A DNA stretch of 64,000 nt from Gemmobacter nectariphilus (GTDB lineage Bacteria; Pseudomonadota; Alphaproteobacteria; Rhodobacterales; Rhodobacteraceae). The stretch covers positions 248,001 through 312,000 of the forward strand of contig DYMU01000001.1 of NCBI GenBank assembly GCA_020721445.1, written 5' to 3'. Below, in pieces: positions 15,979 to 24,698 of the stretch. Numbering within the stretch: the first letter of the stretch is position 1; the number at the start of each line of letters is the position of its first letter. The translations under genes and the position numbers were made by a program. The notes below the pieces were generated by a model. It saw only the letters and a list, made by a program, of their open reading frames with translations, was not told where the DNA came from and did no database searches.

Positions 15979-16794
15979 ATGACACAGCCCCCCCGTCCGC
16001 GTGGCCGCCCCAAGGCGTTTTTCGACAAGACCGACCAGAACACCGTGCAGGCGCTGGACCGCGGCCTTGCGCTCTTGGAACGGCTGGCGGCCAAACCCGG
16101 CATGACCCTGTCCGATCTGGCGGCCGAAAGCGGCGAGGCGGTGGCGACAGTGTTTCGCGCGCTGGTCACGCTGCAAGGCCACGCCATGGTCGAGGTCGAG
16201 GAACCCGGCCAGTTGTGGCATGTCGGGCCGGGGGCGTTTCGCGTCGGCACGGCGTTCTTGCGCCGCACCAAGGTGGTTGAACGCGCCCGGCAACCGATGG
16301 ACCGGCTGATGCGCGACACCGGAGAGACCGCCAATCTGGGGATCGAGGCCGGCGACGAGGTGCTGTTCCTGAGCCAGATCGAGACGCATGAGGTGATCCG
16401 CGCCTTCTTTCCGCCCGGCACCAAGGCCCCGATGCATGTGTCGGGCATCGGCAAGGCGCTGCTGGCCTGGTATCCGCCGGACCGGGTCAAGCGCCTGATT
16501 GCCGCCAAGGGGCTGGAGCGGTTCACCAGCCTTAGCCACACCTCCGAGGGGACGCTGTTGCGCGATCTGGCCCGCACGCGCGAAAGGGGCTTTGCCATTG
16601 ATGATCAGGAACGCGCGGAAGGCATGCGCTGCGTGGCCGCCCCGATCTTCAACAGCCATGCAGAGCCGGTGGCGGGGCTGTCGGTGTCGGGTCCGGCCTT
16701 TCGCATGGGGGTGTCGGATGCGGGCCGCATCGGGGCGCTTGTCCGCGCCGCCGCCGATGAGGTGACAGAAGCCACCGGCGGCGTGCAGCCCTGA
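15979..16794 (+). CDS. bhcR: IclR-family regulator BhcR
   Basis: This 271-residue transcription factor has an N-terminal winged helix (about residues 25-85, TLSDLAAESGEAVATVFRAL) and a C-terminal IclR effector domain with MHVSGIGKALLA and GFAIDDQERAEGMRCVAAPI. Its Paracoccus counterpart is known to respond to glyoxylate and to control the bhc genes. The basic N-terminal tail PRPRGRPKAF may add DNA contacts. GAAAGGG precedes the ATG by about ten bases. It is divergent from bhcA across 154 bases, the same arrangement as in Paracoccus denitrificans. Confidence 0.92.
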   Translation: MTQPPRPRGRPKAFFDKTDQNTVQALDRGLALLERLAAKPGMTLSDLAAESGEAVATVFRALVTLQGHAMVEVEEPGQLWHVGPGAFRVGTAFLRRTKVVERARQPMDRLMRDTGETANLGIEAGDEVLFLSQIETHEVIRAFFPPGTKAPMHVSGIGKALLAWYPPDRVKRLIAAKGLERFTSLSHTSEGTLLRDLARTRERGFAIDDQERAEGMRCVAAPIFNSHAEPVAGLSVSGPAFRMGVSDAGRIGALVRAAADEVTEATGGVQP

Positions 16795-16825
16795 CCGCTG
16801 CCCCCCGCGCCTGCGGCAGTCGGGT

Positions 16826-16845
16826 CAGGTCAGGTCAGGTCAGGT
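16826..16845. repeat. Pentanucleotide tandem repeat across the parC stop codon
   Basis: CAGGT is repeated four times without error. The parC stop codon (16840-16842) is inside it. Confidence 0.85.
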
Positions 16846-19143
16846 AAACTTGTTGTCGCGCGGAAAGCCGCGCGGTGCCATCTTGCCGGCCCCCGCCCGC
16901 GGGCCCAGCCATTCGGTCAGGTCGGGTTCCGTGCGCGTCCGGCCCGCCGGGTCTTTCCACGAAAGCCCGCCTGCCAGCGTGAAGGTGATGGCATCCGACA
17001 GCCCGCCATCCTTGTAGCGTTGCAGGCGCACGCCCTTGCCTTTGGCCATTTCCGGCAATTCCGAGATCGGAAACACCAGCATCTTGCGGTTTTCGCCCAC
17101 CACGGCGACGTGATCGCCGCGCGCCACCGTGACCACGGCGGTGGTCACACCGTCACGCACCGTCAGCACCTGCTTGCCCGACCGGGTCTGTGCCAGCACC
17201 TCATCCGAGGCCACGATGAAACCATCGCCCGCCGTTGACGCGACCAACAGCTTCTCGCCGGCGCGGAACACCCTCAGGTCAAGGATTTCCGCATCATTCG
17301 GCAGGTCCACCATCAGCCGCACAGGCTCGCCCATGCCGCGCCCGCCGGGCAGATTGGCCCCGATCAGCGTGTAGAACCGGCCATTCGCCGCAATCAGCAC
17401 GATCTTGTCGGTGGTTTCGGCATGAAAGGCAAAGCGCGGCCCGTCGCCGTCCTTGAACTTCTGTTCCGTGGCCAGATCGACATGGCCCTTCATGCTGCGG
17501 ATCCAGCCCATTTTCGAGCAGATCACCGTGATCGGTTCGCGCTCGATCATCGCCTCGAACGGCACCTCGGCCACCTCGCCCGCCTCGACAAAGGCGGTGC
17601 GGCGGTCGCCCAGTTTGGTGCCCTTGCCAAATTGCTTGCGCACCGCTTCCAACTCGACCCCGATCTGCTTCCATTGCAGGCGGTCGCTGTCCAAAAGGTC
17701 GGCCAAGCCTGCGCGTTCCTTCATCAGGGCGTCACGCTCGGCGATCAGCTCCATCTCTTCCAGCTTGCGCAACGACCGCAGGCGCATGTTCAGAATCGCC
17801 TCGGCCTGCGCTTCGGTCAACTCGCCGTCGCCCGGCAGGGGTGGGACATAGTCCTTTTCCGCCATCGCCCGAACATGCGGCTTGCCCCAGTCTTCGTGCA
17901 TCAAGGCGGCCTTGGGGTCGGCGTCATAGCGGATGATGTCGATCACCCGGTCAAGGTTCAGGAAGGTGATGATAAAGCCTTCAAGGATCTCCAGCCGGTG
18001 GTCGATCTTTTCCATCCGGTGTTCGCTGCGCCTGCGCAACACCTCGCGCCGGTGGTCAAGGAAGGCCTTCAGCACCTCTTTCAGGCTGCACACCCGCGGC
18101 ACCTTGCCGTCGATCAGTACGTTCATGTTCAGGCTGAACCGGGTTTCCAGATCGCTGTTCTTGAACAGCATCCCCATCAGCATCTCGGCCTCGACCGTGC
18201 GGGCGCGCGGTTCCAGCACGATGCGCACGTCTTCGGTCGATTCGTCGCGCACATCGGCCAGCAGCGGGATCTTTCGGGTCTGGATCAGGTCGGCCAGCCG
18301 TTCGATCAGCTTGGACTTCTGCACCTGATACGGAATTTCGGTGACCACGATCTGCCACATGCCGCGACCCAGATCTTCCACCTGCCATTTCGCGCGGGTG
18401 CGCAGCGATCCGCGCCCGGTCTCGTAGGCGTCAAGGATGGTGGCGCGCGCCTCTACCATCACGCCGCCGGTCGGGAAATCGGGGCCGGGGATCAGCTCCA
18501 CCAACTCGGCCGTGGTGATGTCGGGGTTGCGCAGCATGGCGTGGCAGCCCTGAATCAACTCGTCCAGATTGTGCGGCGGAATGTTGGTGGCCATGCCGAC
18601 GGCAATGCCGCTAGAGCCATTGGCCAGCAGGTTGGGGAATGCGGCAGGCATCACCACCGGCTCTTCCAGCGTGCCGTCATAGTTGGGCCGGAAATCGACC
18701 GCGTTTTCGGTCAGCCCTTCCATCAACGCCTCGGCAATCGCCGTCAGGCGGGCTTCGGTATAGCGGCTGGCGGCGGGGTTATCACCGTCGATGTTGCCAA
18801 AGTTGCCCTGCCCATCAACCAGCGGGTAGCGCACGTTGAAATCCTGCGCCAGCCGCGCCATCGCATCGTAAATCGCGGCGTCACCATGCGGGTGATAATT
18901 GCCCATCACATCGCCGGCGATCTTGGCCGATTTGCGGAATGCGCTGGTGGCCGACAGCCGAAGTTCGCGCATCGCAAACAGGATGCGGCGGTGCACCGGC
19001 TTTAACCCATCCCGCGCATCGGGCAGCGCGCGGTGCATGATGGTCGACAGCGCATAGGTAAGATAACGCTCGCCAATCGCGCGGCTCAGCGGCTCGGCGA
19101 TCTCGACAGGCACGATCTTGGGGGGGTCGGCATCCTCTGACAT
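16840..19143 (-). CDS. parC: DNA topoisomerase IV subunit A
   Basis: This 767-residue subunit cuts and rejoins DNA for decatenation with ParE. The catalytic tyrosine is Y128 in [10 protein letters not shown], and the quinolone-determining block is [15 protein letters not shown]. In that block A89 and D93 stand where E. coli ParC has S80 and E84. The N-terminal winged-helix and tower domains are complete; the C-terminal pinwheel blades are short, as in ParC rather than GyrA. The ATG at 19143 is the only start that agrees with family length; the longer open frame upstream runs over the divergent SH3 gene. ParE is not in the window. Confidence 0.95.
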   Translation of the reverse strand: MSEDADPPKIVPVEIAEPLSRAIGERYLTYALSTIMHRALPDARDGLKPVHRRILFAMRELRLSATSAFRKSAKIAGDVMGNYHPHGDAAIYDAMARLAQDFNVRYPLVDGQGNFGNIDGDNPAASRYTEARLTAIAEALMEGLTENAVDFRPNYDGTLEEPVVMPAAFPNLLANGSSGIAVGMATNIPPHNLDELIQGCHAMLRNPDITTAELVELIPGPDFPTGGVMVEARATILDAYETGRGSLRTRAKWQVEDLGRGMWQIVVTEIPYQVQKSKLIERLADLIQTRKIPLLADVRDESTEDVRIVLEPRARTVEAEMLMGMLFKNSDLETRFSLNMNVLIDGKVPRVCSLKEVLKAFLDHRREVLRRRSEHRMEKIDHRLEILEGFIITFLNLDRVIDIIRYDADPKAALMHEDWGKPHVRAMAEKDYVPPLPGDGELTEAQAEAILNMRLRSLRKLEEMELIAERDALMKERAGLADLLDSDRLQWKQIGVELEAVRKQFGKGTKLGDRRTAFVEAGEVAEVPFEAMIEREPITVICSKMGWIRSMKGHVDLATEQKFKDGDGPRFAFHAETTDKIVLIAANGRFYTLIGANLPGGRGMGEPVRLMVDLPNDAEILDLRVFRAGEKLLVASTAGDGFIVASDEVLAQTRSGKQVLTVRDGVTTAVVTVARGDHVAVVGENRKMLVFPISELPEMAKGKGVRLQRYKDGGLSDAITFTLAGGLSWKDPAGRTRTEPDLTEWLGPRAGAGKMAPRGFPRDNKFT

Positions 19144-19280
19144 GGATGTTGTGTAATGCGCAGCGTGGCCTCGGTCCAGACGGAAAAACCATTCGGTATT
19201 TCCCGCTGTGTCGCCTGTGGCGTGACCCATGCGAAATATGGTAACGCTTCCGTCATCAAAGGTGAATCGGGTGCTGCCAC

Positions 19281-19757
19281 ATGACACGTCTGCTGTTTCT
19301 TCTGGCCGCAAGCCTTTATCTGGCGCTTTTGATTGGCGGTGTGGACCGTGGCCAGATGCGGTTTGGCCTGATCGAAGCCCGGCAAGAGGCCGCGCTGCTG
19401 GCCGAAAAACAGGCGACCGTTGCCGCCGCCGACACGCCGGTGTCGCGCGCCAAGGTGGCTCGCGCACCATCGCCCGAGGTGGTCGGCGTGGCCTTTGTCC
19501 CGCCGCAACCCTTGGTGATCCCCGCCGCCGCCGCACCGATCACAGAAACCCCAACCGAGGTGCAGTATGTGACGGGCAGCTCGGTCAACGTGCGGTCCGG
19601 GCCGTCAACCCGCGATGCGGTGGTGGCAAGGCTGACGCGCGGCGAAGCTGTCACCGTGGTCTGGATGGAAGACAACGGCTGGGCGCGGGTGCGCATCGAA
19701 GGCGATGGCATCGACGGCTTCATGTCAAAAGACTTCCTGACCGACATCGCCCCCTGA
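19281..19757 (+). CDS. SH3-domain envelope protein
   Basis: This 158-residue protein has one N-terminal hydrophobic segment (about residues 3-20), likely a signal anchor or signal peptide. An Ala/Pro-rich linker follows, and a bacterial SH3 domain occupies about residues 94-155, marked by [16 protein letters not shown], a central [17 protein letters not shown] and the end GFMSKDFL. Such domains bind peptidoglycan or peptides in the periplasm. No enzyme domain is attached, so it is an adaptor or stress-type protein of unknown role. It is divergent from parC with 137 bases between the starts. Confidence 0.8.
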   Translation: MTRLLFLLAASLYLALLIGGVDRGQMRFGLIEARQEAALLAEKQATVAAADTPVSRAKVARAPSPEVVGVAFVPPQPLVIPAAAAPITETPTEVQYVTGSSVNVRSGPSTRDAVVARLTRGEAVTVVWMEDNGWARVRIEGDGIDGFMSKDFLTDIAP

Positions 19758-20188
19758 CAGCAAAGCGAAACAGACGACGAAAAGAGTCCTCACGAAGGCT
19801 TTCTTCGGCCAAATATCGGACGCGTGGTGTTCTGCACTTTGCTTTGGCCCCGGCCATCGCCGGGGTCATGCGAAACAGAATGTGCATATCGGTCGGGGGC
19901 CAAAGCCCCCGGCCAGCGCCCGCCCCGCCAATGGCGGGCGCTTCGCACCCGCCGGGGCAGGCACTGGCCTTTGTCCGTGCGTGGTGCCGACGGTCCAGCC
20001 GCACCTTGGTCACCACGGGCGGGGAAAAGCGGTGCTTTTCCTCATCCGCCCGGACCAGGGCACGCAAATCAGTTGATCGCGCAAAACCAAACTTCCGCAG
20101 CGCCACCGGCAGTGCAAAACCACTTTGCCCCCCGCCCGTTTCGCCCTAAGCAGGGGAAAAAACCAAACGGGCAGAGAACGGGCAAAAC
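19758..20188. other. Structured non-coding gap
   Basis: I find no convincing gene in these 431 bases. Three GC-rich hairpins lie close together: CCCCGGC/GCCGGGG (19848-19865), GGGGGC/GCCCCC (19895-19910) and CCCGCC/GGCGGG (19924-19938). None has a clean T-run. The region could hold a terminator for the SH3 gene, a leader of the SDR gene or a small RNA. Confidence 0.4.
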
Positions 20189-21013
20189 ATGACGAAATCG
20201 ATTCTGATCACCGGGTGTTCCTCGGGCATCGGCCTTGACGCGGCACATGGCCTGCGGGCGCGTGGCTGGCGGGTGTTCGCCTCGTGCCGCAAGCAGGCCG
20301 ATTGCGACCGGCTGATCGCCGATGGCTTTGAAAGCCCCTGCCTTGACTATGCCAATGAGGCCAGTGTCGAGGCCGCCTTGGCCGAGGTGCTGGCGGCGAC
20401 CGGCGGCACGCTGGACGCGCTTTACAACAACGGCGCCTTTGCCTGCCCGGGGGCGGTCGAAGACCTGCCGCGCGGCGCGTTGCGGGCGATCTTCGAGACC
20501 AACCTGTTTGGCTATCACGACCTGACCCGCCGGGTGATTCCGGTGATGCGGGCGCAGGGCCATGGCAGGATCATCAATTGTTCGTCGGTACTGGGCCTTG
20601 TGCCGATGAAATGGCGCGGTGCCTATGTCGCGACCAAGTTCGCCATGGAAGGGCTGACCGATGTGCTGCGGATCGAGATGCAGGGCACCGGCATCGAGGT
20701 GATCCTGATCGAACCCGGTCCGATCACCAGCCGCATCCGCGAAAACGCCATCCCGCATTTTGAAAAATGGATCGATTGGGAACACTCGGCCCGTGCGGAC
20801 GAATACGCCGCGCTGCGGGGGCGGCTGTATGAAAGCCGCGGCCCGGACCAGTTTGAACTGCCCGCTTCGGCTGTTACCCGAAAGCTGATCCACGCGCTGG
20901 AAAGCCGCCGCCCGCATGCGCGCTATTATGTGACAACGCCAACCTACCTGATGGGCTTTGCCCGCCGTCTGCTGCCGACGCGGGCCCTCGACTGGCTGAT
21001 TGCCAAAGGCTGA
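20189..21013 (+). CDS. Short-chain dehydrogenase/reductase
   Basis: This 274-residue protein is a classical SDR. The cofactor motif GCSSGIG occupies residues 9-15, the NNGA-type segment YNNGAFAC is at 79-86, and the catalytic residues are S132 or S133, Y146 and K150 (YVATK). R34 after the second strand (ASCRK) suggests NADP preference. The C-terminal part (YYVTTPTYLMGFARRLLP) resembles SDRs annotated as acting on retinol-like or steroid-like lipids, but no substrate can be named. It is followed by the small ORF and the adenosyltransferase on the same strand with an 83-base gap. Confidence 0.88.
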   Translation: MTKSILITGCSSGIGLDAAHGLRARGWRVFASCRKQADCDRLIADGFESPCLDYANEASVEAALAEVLAATGGTLDALYNNGAFACPGAVEDLPRGALRAIFETNLFGYHDLTRRVIPVMRAQGHGRIINCSSVLGLVPMKWRGAYVATKFAMEGLTDVLRIEMQGTGIEVILIEPGPITSRIRENAIPHFEKWIDWEHSARADEYAALRGRLYESRGPDQFELPASAVTRKLIHALESRRPHARYYVTTPTYLMGFARRLLPTRALDWLIAKG

Positions 21014-21096
21014 ACCGCCAATTCGGCCTGCCGCCAAGATTTGCCTTCGCTTTTTCGCCACTGCCGCCTAAATCAGCCCGACAAGAGGGAACCCCG

Positions 21097-21207
21097 ATGC
21101 TGACCAACCCGCCGCCACCACCGTGGGATGCAGGCCATGGCAATCTTGGCCAGCCTTGGGTGCCCAACCCGCGAAAACCCTGCCCGCGAAGAAAAGGAAG
21201 CACGTGA
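21097..21207 (+). CDS. 36-residue Pro/Trp/Arg-rich small protein, coupled to the adenosyltransferase
   Basis: This short ORF starts at an ATG that follows a good GAGGGA site and ends in TGA overlapping the next ATG (TGATG). The product begins MLTNPPPPPWDAGHGNLG and continues QPWVPNPRKPCPRRKGST. It has five consecutive prolines, two tryptophans and a basic tail, and it lacks membrane or signal features. A proper ribosome site plus stop/start overlap argue that it is translated. I do not know a function. It could be a true small protein or a leader peptide whose translation opens the downstream ribosome site. Confidence 0.6.
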   Translation: MLTNPPPPPWDAGHGNLGQPWVPNPRKPCPRRKGST

Positions 21208-21779
21208 TGGTCATTCTGTCGAAAATCTACACCAAGACCGGCGACACCGGCGAAACCGCCCTTGGCAATGGTGCGCGGGTGGCCAAACACTCGCTGCGGG
21301 TTTCGGCCTATGGCACGGTCGATGAAACCAACGCCACCGTCGGCCTTGCGCGCCTGCATGCGACCGGCGACATGGACGCAGCCTTTGCCCGCATCTCGAA
21401 CGACCTGTTCGATCTGGGGGCCGATCTGTGCACGCCCGACATGTATAAAGACGCCGATCTGCCCTACACCCCCTTGCGCATGCTGGCAGGCCAGGTCACC
21501 CGGCTGGAGCAGGAAATCGACGCGATGAACGAAAAGCTGTCGCCGCTGCGCAGCTTCATCCTGCCGGGCGGCAGCGCGCTTGCCGCGCAGTTGCACCTGT
21601 GCCGCACCGTCTGCCGCCGCGCCGAACGGCTGGTGGTGGAACTGGCCACGATGGAAGAGGTCAACTCCGAGGCCGTGCGCTATCTGAACCGCCTGTCCGA
21701 CTGGTTCTTTGTCGCCGGGCGCATTGCCAACAACGACGGCGCCGACGATGTGCTGTGGGTGCCCGGTCTGACCCGCTGA
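21207..21779 (+). CDS. Cob(I)alamin/cob(I)yrinic acid adenosyltransferase, PduO type
   Basis: This 190-residue enzyme transfers adenosyl from ATP to cob(I)alamin to make coenzyme B12. Hallmarks are the N-terminal ATP loop [14 protein letters not shown] at residues 6-19, the helix [11 protein letters not shown], and the C-terminal block [15 protein letters not shown] with the conserved Arg-Arg-Glu, then [10 protein letters not shown]. It acts in the cytoplasm as a trimer in this family. The ATG overlaps the stop of the small ORF, and AAGGAAG lies just upstream. Coenzyme B12 is needed by methylmalonyl-CoA mutase at 61751-63880 and by ethylmalonyl-CoA mutase, which is expected in this pathway but not seen here. 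Confidence 0.93.
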   Translation: MVILSKIYTKTGDTGETALGNGARVAKHSLRVSAYGTVDETNATVGLARLHATGDMDAAFARISNDLFDLGADLCTPDMYKDADLPYTPLRMLAGQVTRLEQEIDAMNEKLSPLRSFILPGGSALAAQLHLCRTVCRRAERLVVELATMEEVNSEAVRYLNRLSDWFFVAGRIANNDGADDVLWVPGLTR

Positions 21780-21821
21780 CCCCAAGGCTGACCCCAAGGC
21801 TGACCCTTGGGCTGACCCCAG
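21775..21821. repeat. 12-bp tandem repeat after the adenosyltransferase
   Basis: The unit GCTGACCCCAAG occurs twice exactly, then as GCTGACCCTTGG and GCTGACCCCAG. The first unit includes the adenosyltransferase stop codon. The change in unit three makes CCCAAGG and CCTTGGG complementary, so a small hairpin can form. Confidence 0.75.
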
Positions 21822-21877
21822 ACCTGCCGTGGCAAAACGTGGCGTCCCGGCCGGTCCGGGCGTCGATTTTACACTGT

Positions 21878-21885
21878 TGCGCTGC
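21878..21885 (+). promoter_or_regulatory. TGCGCTGC site upstream of etfB
   Basis: The octamer sits 62 bases before the etfB start within GTTGCGCTGCGGCAG. The 11-base string GTTGCGCTGCG occurs identically upstream of mcd. Confidence 0.4.
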
Positions 21886-21946
21886 GGCAGTTCGGGCTAG
21901 TTACCCTGACCAGAGAGCTTGCAAACCAATTGGGAGAATTGCGCCG

Positions 21947-22708
21947 ATGAAGGTCCTCGTGCCCGTCAAACGTGTGATCGACTACAACGTGAAGGTGCGT
22001 GTGAAAGCGGACCAAAGCGGGGTCGATCTGGCCAACGTCAAGATGTCGATGAACCCCTTTGACGAAATCGCCGTGGAAGAGGCGATCCGTCTGAAGGAAA
22101 AGGGCGTCGTGACCGAGATTGTGGTGGTGTCGATCGGCGTGAAACAGGCGCAAGAGACGTTGCGTACCGCCCTTGCGATGGGCGCAGACCGCGCCATCCT
22201 GATCGAGGCCGCCGACACCGTGCAGACCGACATCGAACCCTTGGCCGTAGCCAAGCTCTTGGCCGCCGTGGTGCGCGAAGAAGCCCCGGGCCTTGTGCTG
22301 TGCGGCAAGCAGGCCATCGACAATGACATGAACGCCACCGGGCAGATGCTGTCGGCGCTCTTGGGCTGGTCGCAGGGCACCTTTGCCAGCGCCTTGGCGG
22401 TTGCGGGCGAAACCGCCACCATCACCCGCGAGGTCGATGGCGGCTTGCAGACGATCAGCCTCAAGCTGCCCGCCGTGGTGACGGTGGACCTGCGCCTGAA
22501 CGAGCCGCGCTATGCCAGCCTGCCCAACATCATGAAGGCCAAGGCCAAGCCGATGGCGATGAAAACCGCAGCCGACTATGGCGTGGACGTGACCCCGCGC
22601 CTGACGGTGCTGAAAACGGTCGAACCCGCGGGTCGCAAGGCCGGGGTCAAGGTGGCCTCGGTGGACGAGCTGGTGGCGAAACTGAAAGACGAAGCGGGGG
22701 TGATCTGA
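21947..22708 (+). CDS. etfB: Electron transfer flavoprotein subunit beta
   Basis: This 253-residue subunit forms, with EtfA, the FAD/AMP heterodimer that takes electrons from acyl-CoA dehydrogenases such as Mcd and delivers them to ETF:quinone oxidoreductase. Diagnostic segments are [15 protein letters not shown] at the start, the [18 protein letters not shown] block, the AMP-site region [10 protein letters not shown], and the recognition-loop segment [20 protein letters not shown] near residues 184-203. The length is normal. Its TGA overlaps the etfA ATG. A spacer with tandem repeats and a TGCGCTGC site lies upstream. Confidence 0.97.
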   Translation: MKVLVPVKRVIDYNVKVRVKADQSGVDLANVKMSMNPFDEIAVEEAIRLKEKGVVTEIVVVSIGVKQAQETLRTALAMGADRAILIEAADTVQTDIEPLAVAKLLAAVVREEAPGLVLCGKQAIDNDMNATGQMLSALLGWSQGTFASALAVAGETATITREVDGGLQTISLKLPAVVTVDLRLNEPRYASLPNIMKAKAKPMAMKTAADYGVDVTPRLTVLKTVEPAGRKAGVKVASVDELVAKLKDEAGVI

Positions 22709-23634
22709 TGGCGGTTCTTCTTCTGGCCGATGTGAATGACGGCGCACTTGCCACGGACGCGGTTGCCAAGACCGTGGCCGCGGTAAAGGGCTTGGGCGAG
22801 GTGCATGTTCTGGTGGCCGGTCAGGGCGGTGACGCCGCTGCCGCCGAGGCAGCCAAGCTGGACGGCGTGGCCAAGGTGCTGTTTGCCGGCGATCACGCCT
22901 ATTGCCACGGCATGGCCGAGGCCACCGCCGACCTGATCGTGTCGCTGGCGGCGGGCTACAGCCATATCGCCGGTGCCTCGACCGCGTTTTGCAAGAACGT
23001 GATGCCGCGCGTGGCCGCCCTGCTGGACGTGATGGTGATCTCGGACGTGACGGCTGTGATCGACGCCGACACCTTTGATCGCCCGATCTATGCCGGCAAT
23101 GCGGTGCAAACGGTCAAATCCACCGACGCGACCAAGGTCATGACGGTGCGGACCGCCAACTTCGCCGCCGTCGGCATGACCGGCGCAGCCCCGATAGAGC
23201 CCGCAAGTGGCCCCACCGGATCGGGCCTGTCATCCTGGGTGGAAGACAAGGTCGCCTCGTCCGACCGCCCCGATCTGACCAGCGCCGGGATCGTGGTGTC
23301 GGGCGGCCGTGGCATCGGCAGCCAGGATGACTTTGCCCTGATCGAGCGGTTGGCCGACAAGCTGGGCGCAGCTGTTGGTGCCAGCCGCGCGGCGGTCGAT
23401 TCGGGCTATGCGCCGAATGACTGGCAGGTGGGCCAGACCGGCAAGGTCGTGGCACCCACGCTGTATGTCGCTGTCGGGATTTCCGGCGCGATCCAGCATC
23501 TGGCGGGCATGAAGGATTCCAAGGTCATCGTCGCCATCAACAAGGACGAAGAGGCGCCGATCTTTCAGGTCGCCGATTACGGCCTTGTGGCCGATCTGTT
23601 CACCGCCGTGCCGGAACTGATCGAAAAGCTCTGA
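22708..23634 (+). CDS. etfA: Electron transfer flavoprotein subunit alpha
   Basis: This 308-residue subunit carries most of the FAD site. The C-terminal domain shows [33 protein letters not shown] (quoted in part: SRAAVDSGY and QVGQTGK) and [11 protein letters not shown], all standard FAD-binding segments of ETF alpha. The N-terminal half is the usual Rossmann-like domain that packs on EtfB. It begins inside the etfB stop codon, so the two are made in equal amounts. A strong hairpin terminator follows 23 bases after the stop. Confidence 0.97.
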   Translation: MAVLLLADVNDGALATDAVAKTVAAVKGLGEVHVLVAGQGGDAAAAEAAKLDGVAKVLFAGDHAYCHGMAEATADLIVSLAAGYSHIAGASTAFCKNVMPRVAALLDVMVISDVTAVIDADTFDRPIYAGNAVQTVKSTDATKVMTVRTANFAAVGMTGAAPIEPASGPTGSGLSSWVEDKVASSDRPDLTSAGIVVSGGRGIGSQDDFALIERLADKLGAAVGASRAAVDSGYAPNDWQVGQTGKVVAPTLYVAVGISGAIQHLAGMKDSKVIVAINKDEEAPIFQVADYGLVADLFTAVPELIEKL

Positions 23635-23657
23635 CCAACCGGCACAATGCCGCGAAC

Positions 23658-23681
23658 AAGGGCGCCCCAAGGGGCGCCCTT
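23658..23681. terminator. Bidirectional terminator after etfA
   Basis: AAGGGCGCCCC and GGGGCGCCCTT form an almost uninterrupted palindrome followed by T on either strand. It lies between the convergent ends of etfA and the DUF6473 gene. Confidence 0.8.
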
Positions 23682-23687
23682 TGGCTG

Positions 23688-24515
23688 TCAGAACAGGCGC
23701 TGCACTTCGGGGCCCAGTGCATCGGCCACTTCGCGGTGCAGCGCGGGGCCGGGCAGCCCTTGGGCGGCAGGCGCATCCAGCGGTGCAAAGGCCATGCCAT
23801 CGGTGCCACGCGCCTGCGCCGCCGAAGAGGCGATCACCTCAAGATAGCTGGTGGCCCGCGACCGCAGCGCCGCCACCATTTCGGCATCGATCAGCAACGG
23901 GTCTTGTGTCAGATCGGCCCTGCGTCCGGGGCCGGGCGGCGGCTGACTGCCCACCCACAACAGCACCGTCTTGCACGGCAAAGCCTCCAGCAGGGTCCGC
24001 ATCCGGCCCACCCAGGTTGCCCGCAATTCTTCGGCAAGCACCTCGAACTTGTCGACCGACACCGATTGCAGCGTTTGCAGCATGTGCCGGGTAAAGTTGA
24101 ACTCGGTAAAGTCCACCTCGCGAAAGATGGCTTGCAACATTGGCGTTGCCTGCACGAACCGGTCATTGCGGCGCGGATGCACAGAATAATAACGGTTGCT
24201 CAGGTTCTGCGCACCCATGATCTGCACCACCGCCACCCGCGCCCCTGCCGCCACCGCCAGAATGTCGGGGTCTTTCAGATAAACGTCGATCCCCGCATTG
24301 ACGCAGCCCAGATTGACCACCCTCAGCCCCAGACCAGCCTCGATCAGCGCCGGAAACGGTTCCGGCACAAACTTGCCATAGGTTTCCGTGCCACCCAATG
24401 TCACCACATAGGGACGTTCCAGATCCCGCCTGGGGCCGCGGAACACCAACCGCGACGTGCCATATCGGCATGGATAATAGTCGAGCGACCCGTCGCCCGG
24501 ATATTCAAAGGCCAT
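23688..24515 (-). CDS. DUF6473 family protein
   Basis: This 275-residue protein begins MAFEYPGDGSLDYYPCRYG, which I recognise as the DUF6473 start common in Rhodobacteraceae. The middle part VVTLGGTETYGKFVPEPFP and VNLGCVNAGIDVYLKDP suggest an SGNH-hydrolase or sugar-capsule-modification type fold, but I cannot assign catalytic residues with confidence. No signal peptide or membrane span is seen. I chose the ATG at 24515 because the family start is there and GGTGGGTG precedes it; the frame stays open 57 bases further. It is convergent with etfA and has no functional link to its neighbours that I can see. Confidence 0.75.
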   Translation of the reverse strand: MAFEYPGDGSLDYYPCRYGTSRLVFRGPRRDLERPYVVTLGGTETYGKFVPEPFPALIEAGLGLRVVNLGCVNAGIDVYLKDPDILAVAAGARVAVVQIMGAQNLSNRYYSVHPRRNDRFVQATPMLQAIFREVDFTEFNFTRHMLQTLQSVSVDKFEVLAEELRATWVGRMRTLLEALPCKTVLLWVGSQPPPGPGRRADLTQDPLLIDAEMVAALRSRATSYLEVIASSAAQARGTDGMAFAPLDAPAAQGLPGPALHREVADALGPEVQRLF

Positions 24516-24634
24516 CACACCCACCACAGTTATAGACACCCGTCGCACAGGGTTGCAGACCCGCCTTACCAAAAGGCTAAACAGCGCATTTTCTGAAAAC
24601 TTGCGGTGAACACTCCCCCGGGCCTTGCCGCAGT

Positions 24635-24642
24635 GCAGCGCA
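24635..24642 (-). promoter_or_regulatory. TGCGCTGC site upstream of hbd
   Basis: On the minus strand this reads TGCGCTGCACTGC. It lies 57 bases before the hbd start, at nearly the same distance as the sites upstream of etfB and mcd. Confidence 0.4.
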
Positions 24643-24698
24643 CTTGCTCCGCGCCGCCGTGCCGCATAAGGTCAATCCGGCATCATGGAGAGTGGCAA

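Noticed and set aside
21780-21946. Cobalamin riboswitch near the adenosyltransferase or etfB
   Set aside because: I looked for the B12-box and a long structured leader. The gap is too short and shows just a tandem repeat and a promoter-like stretch.
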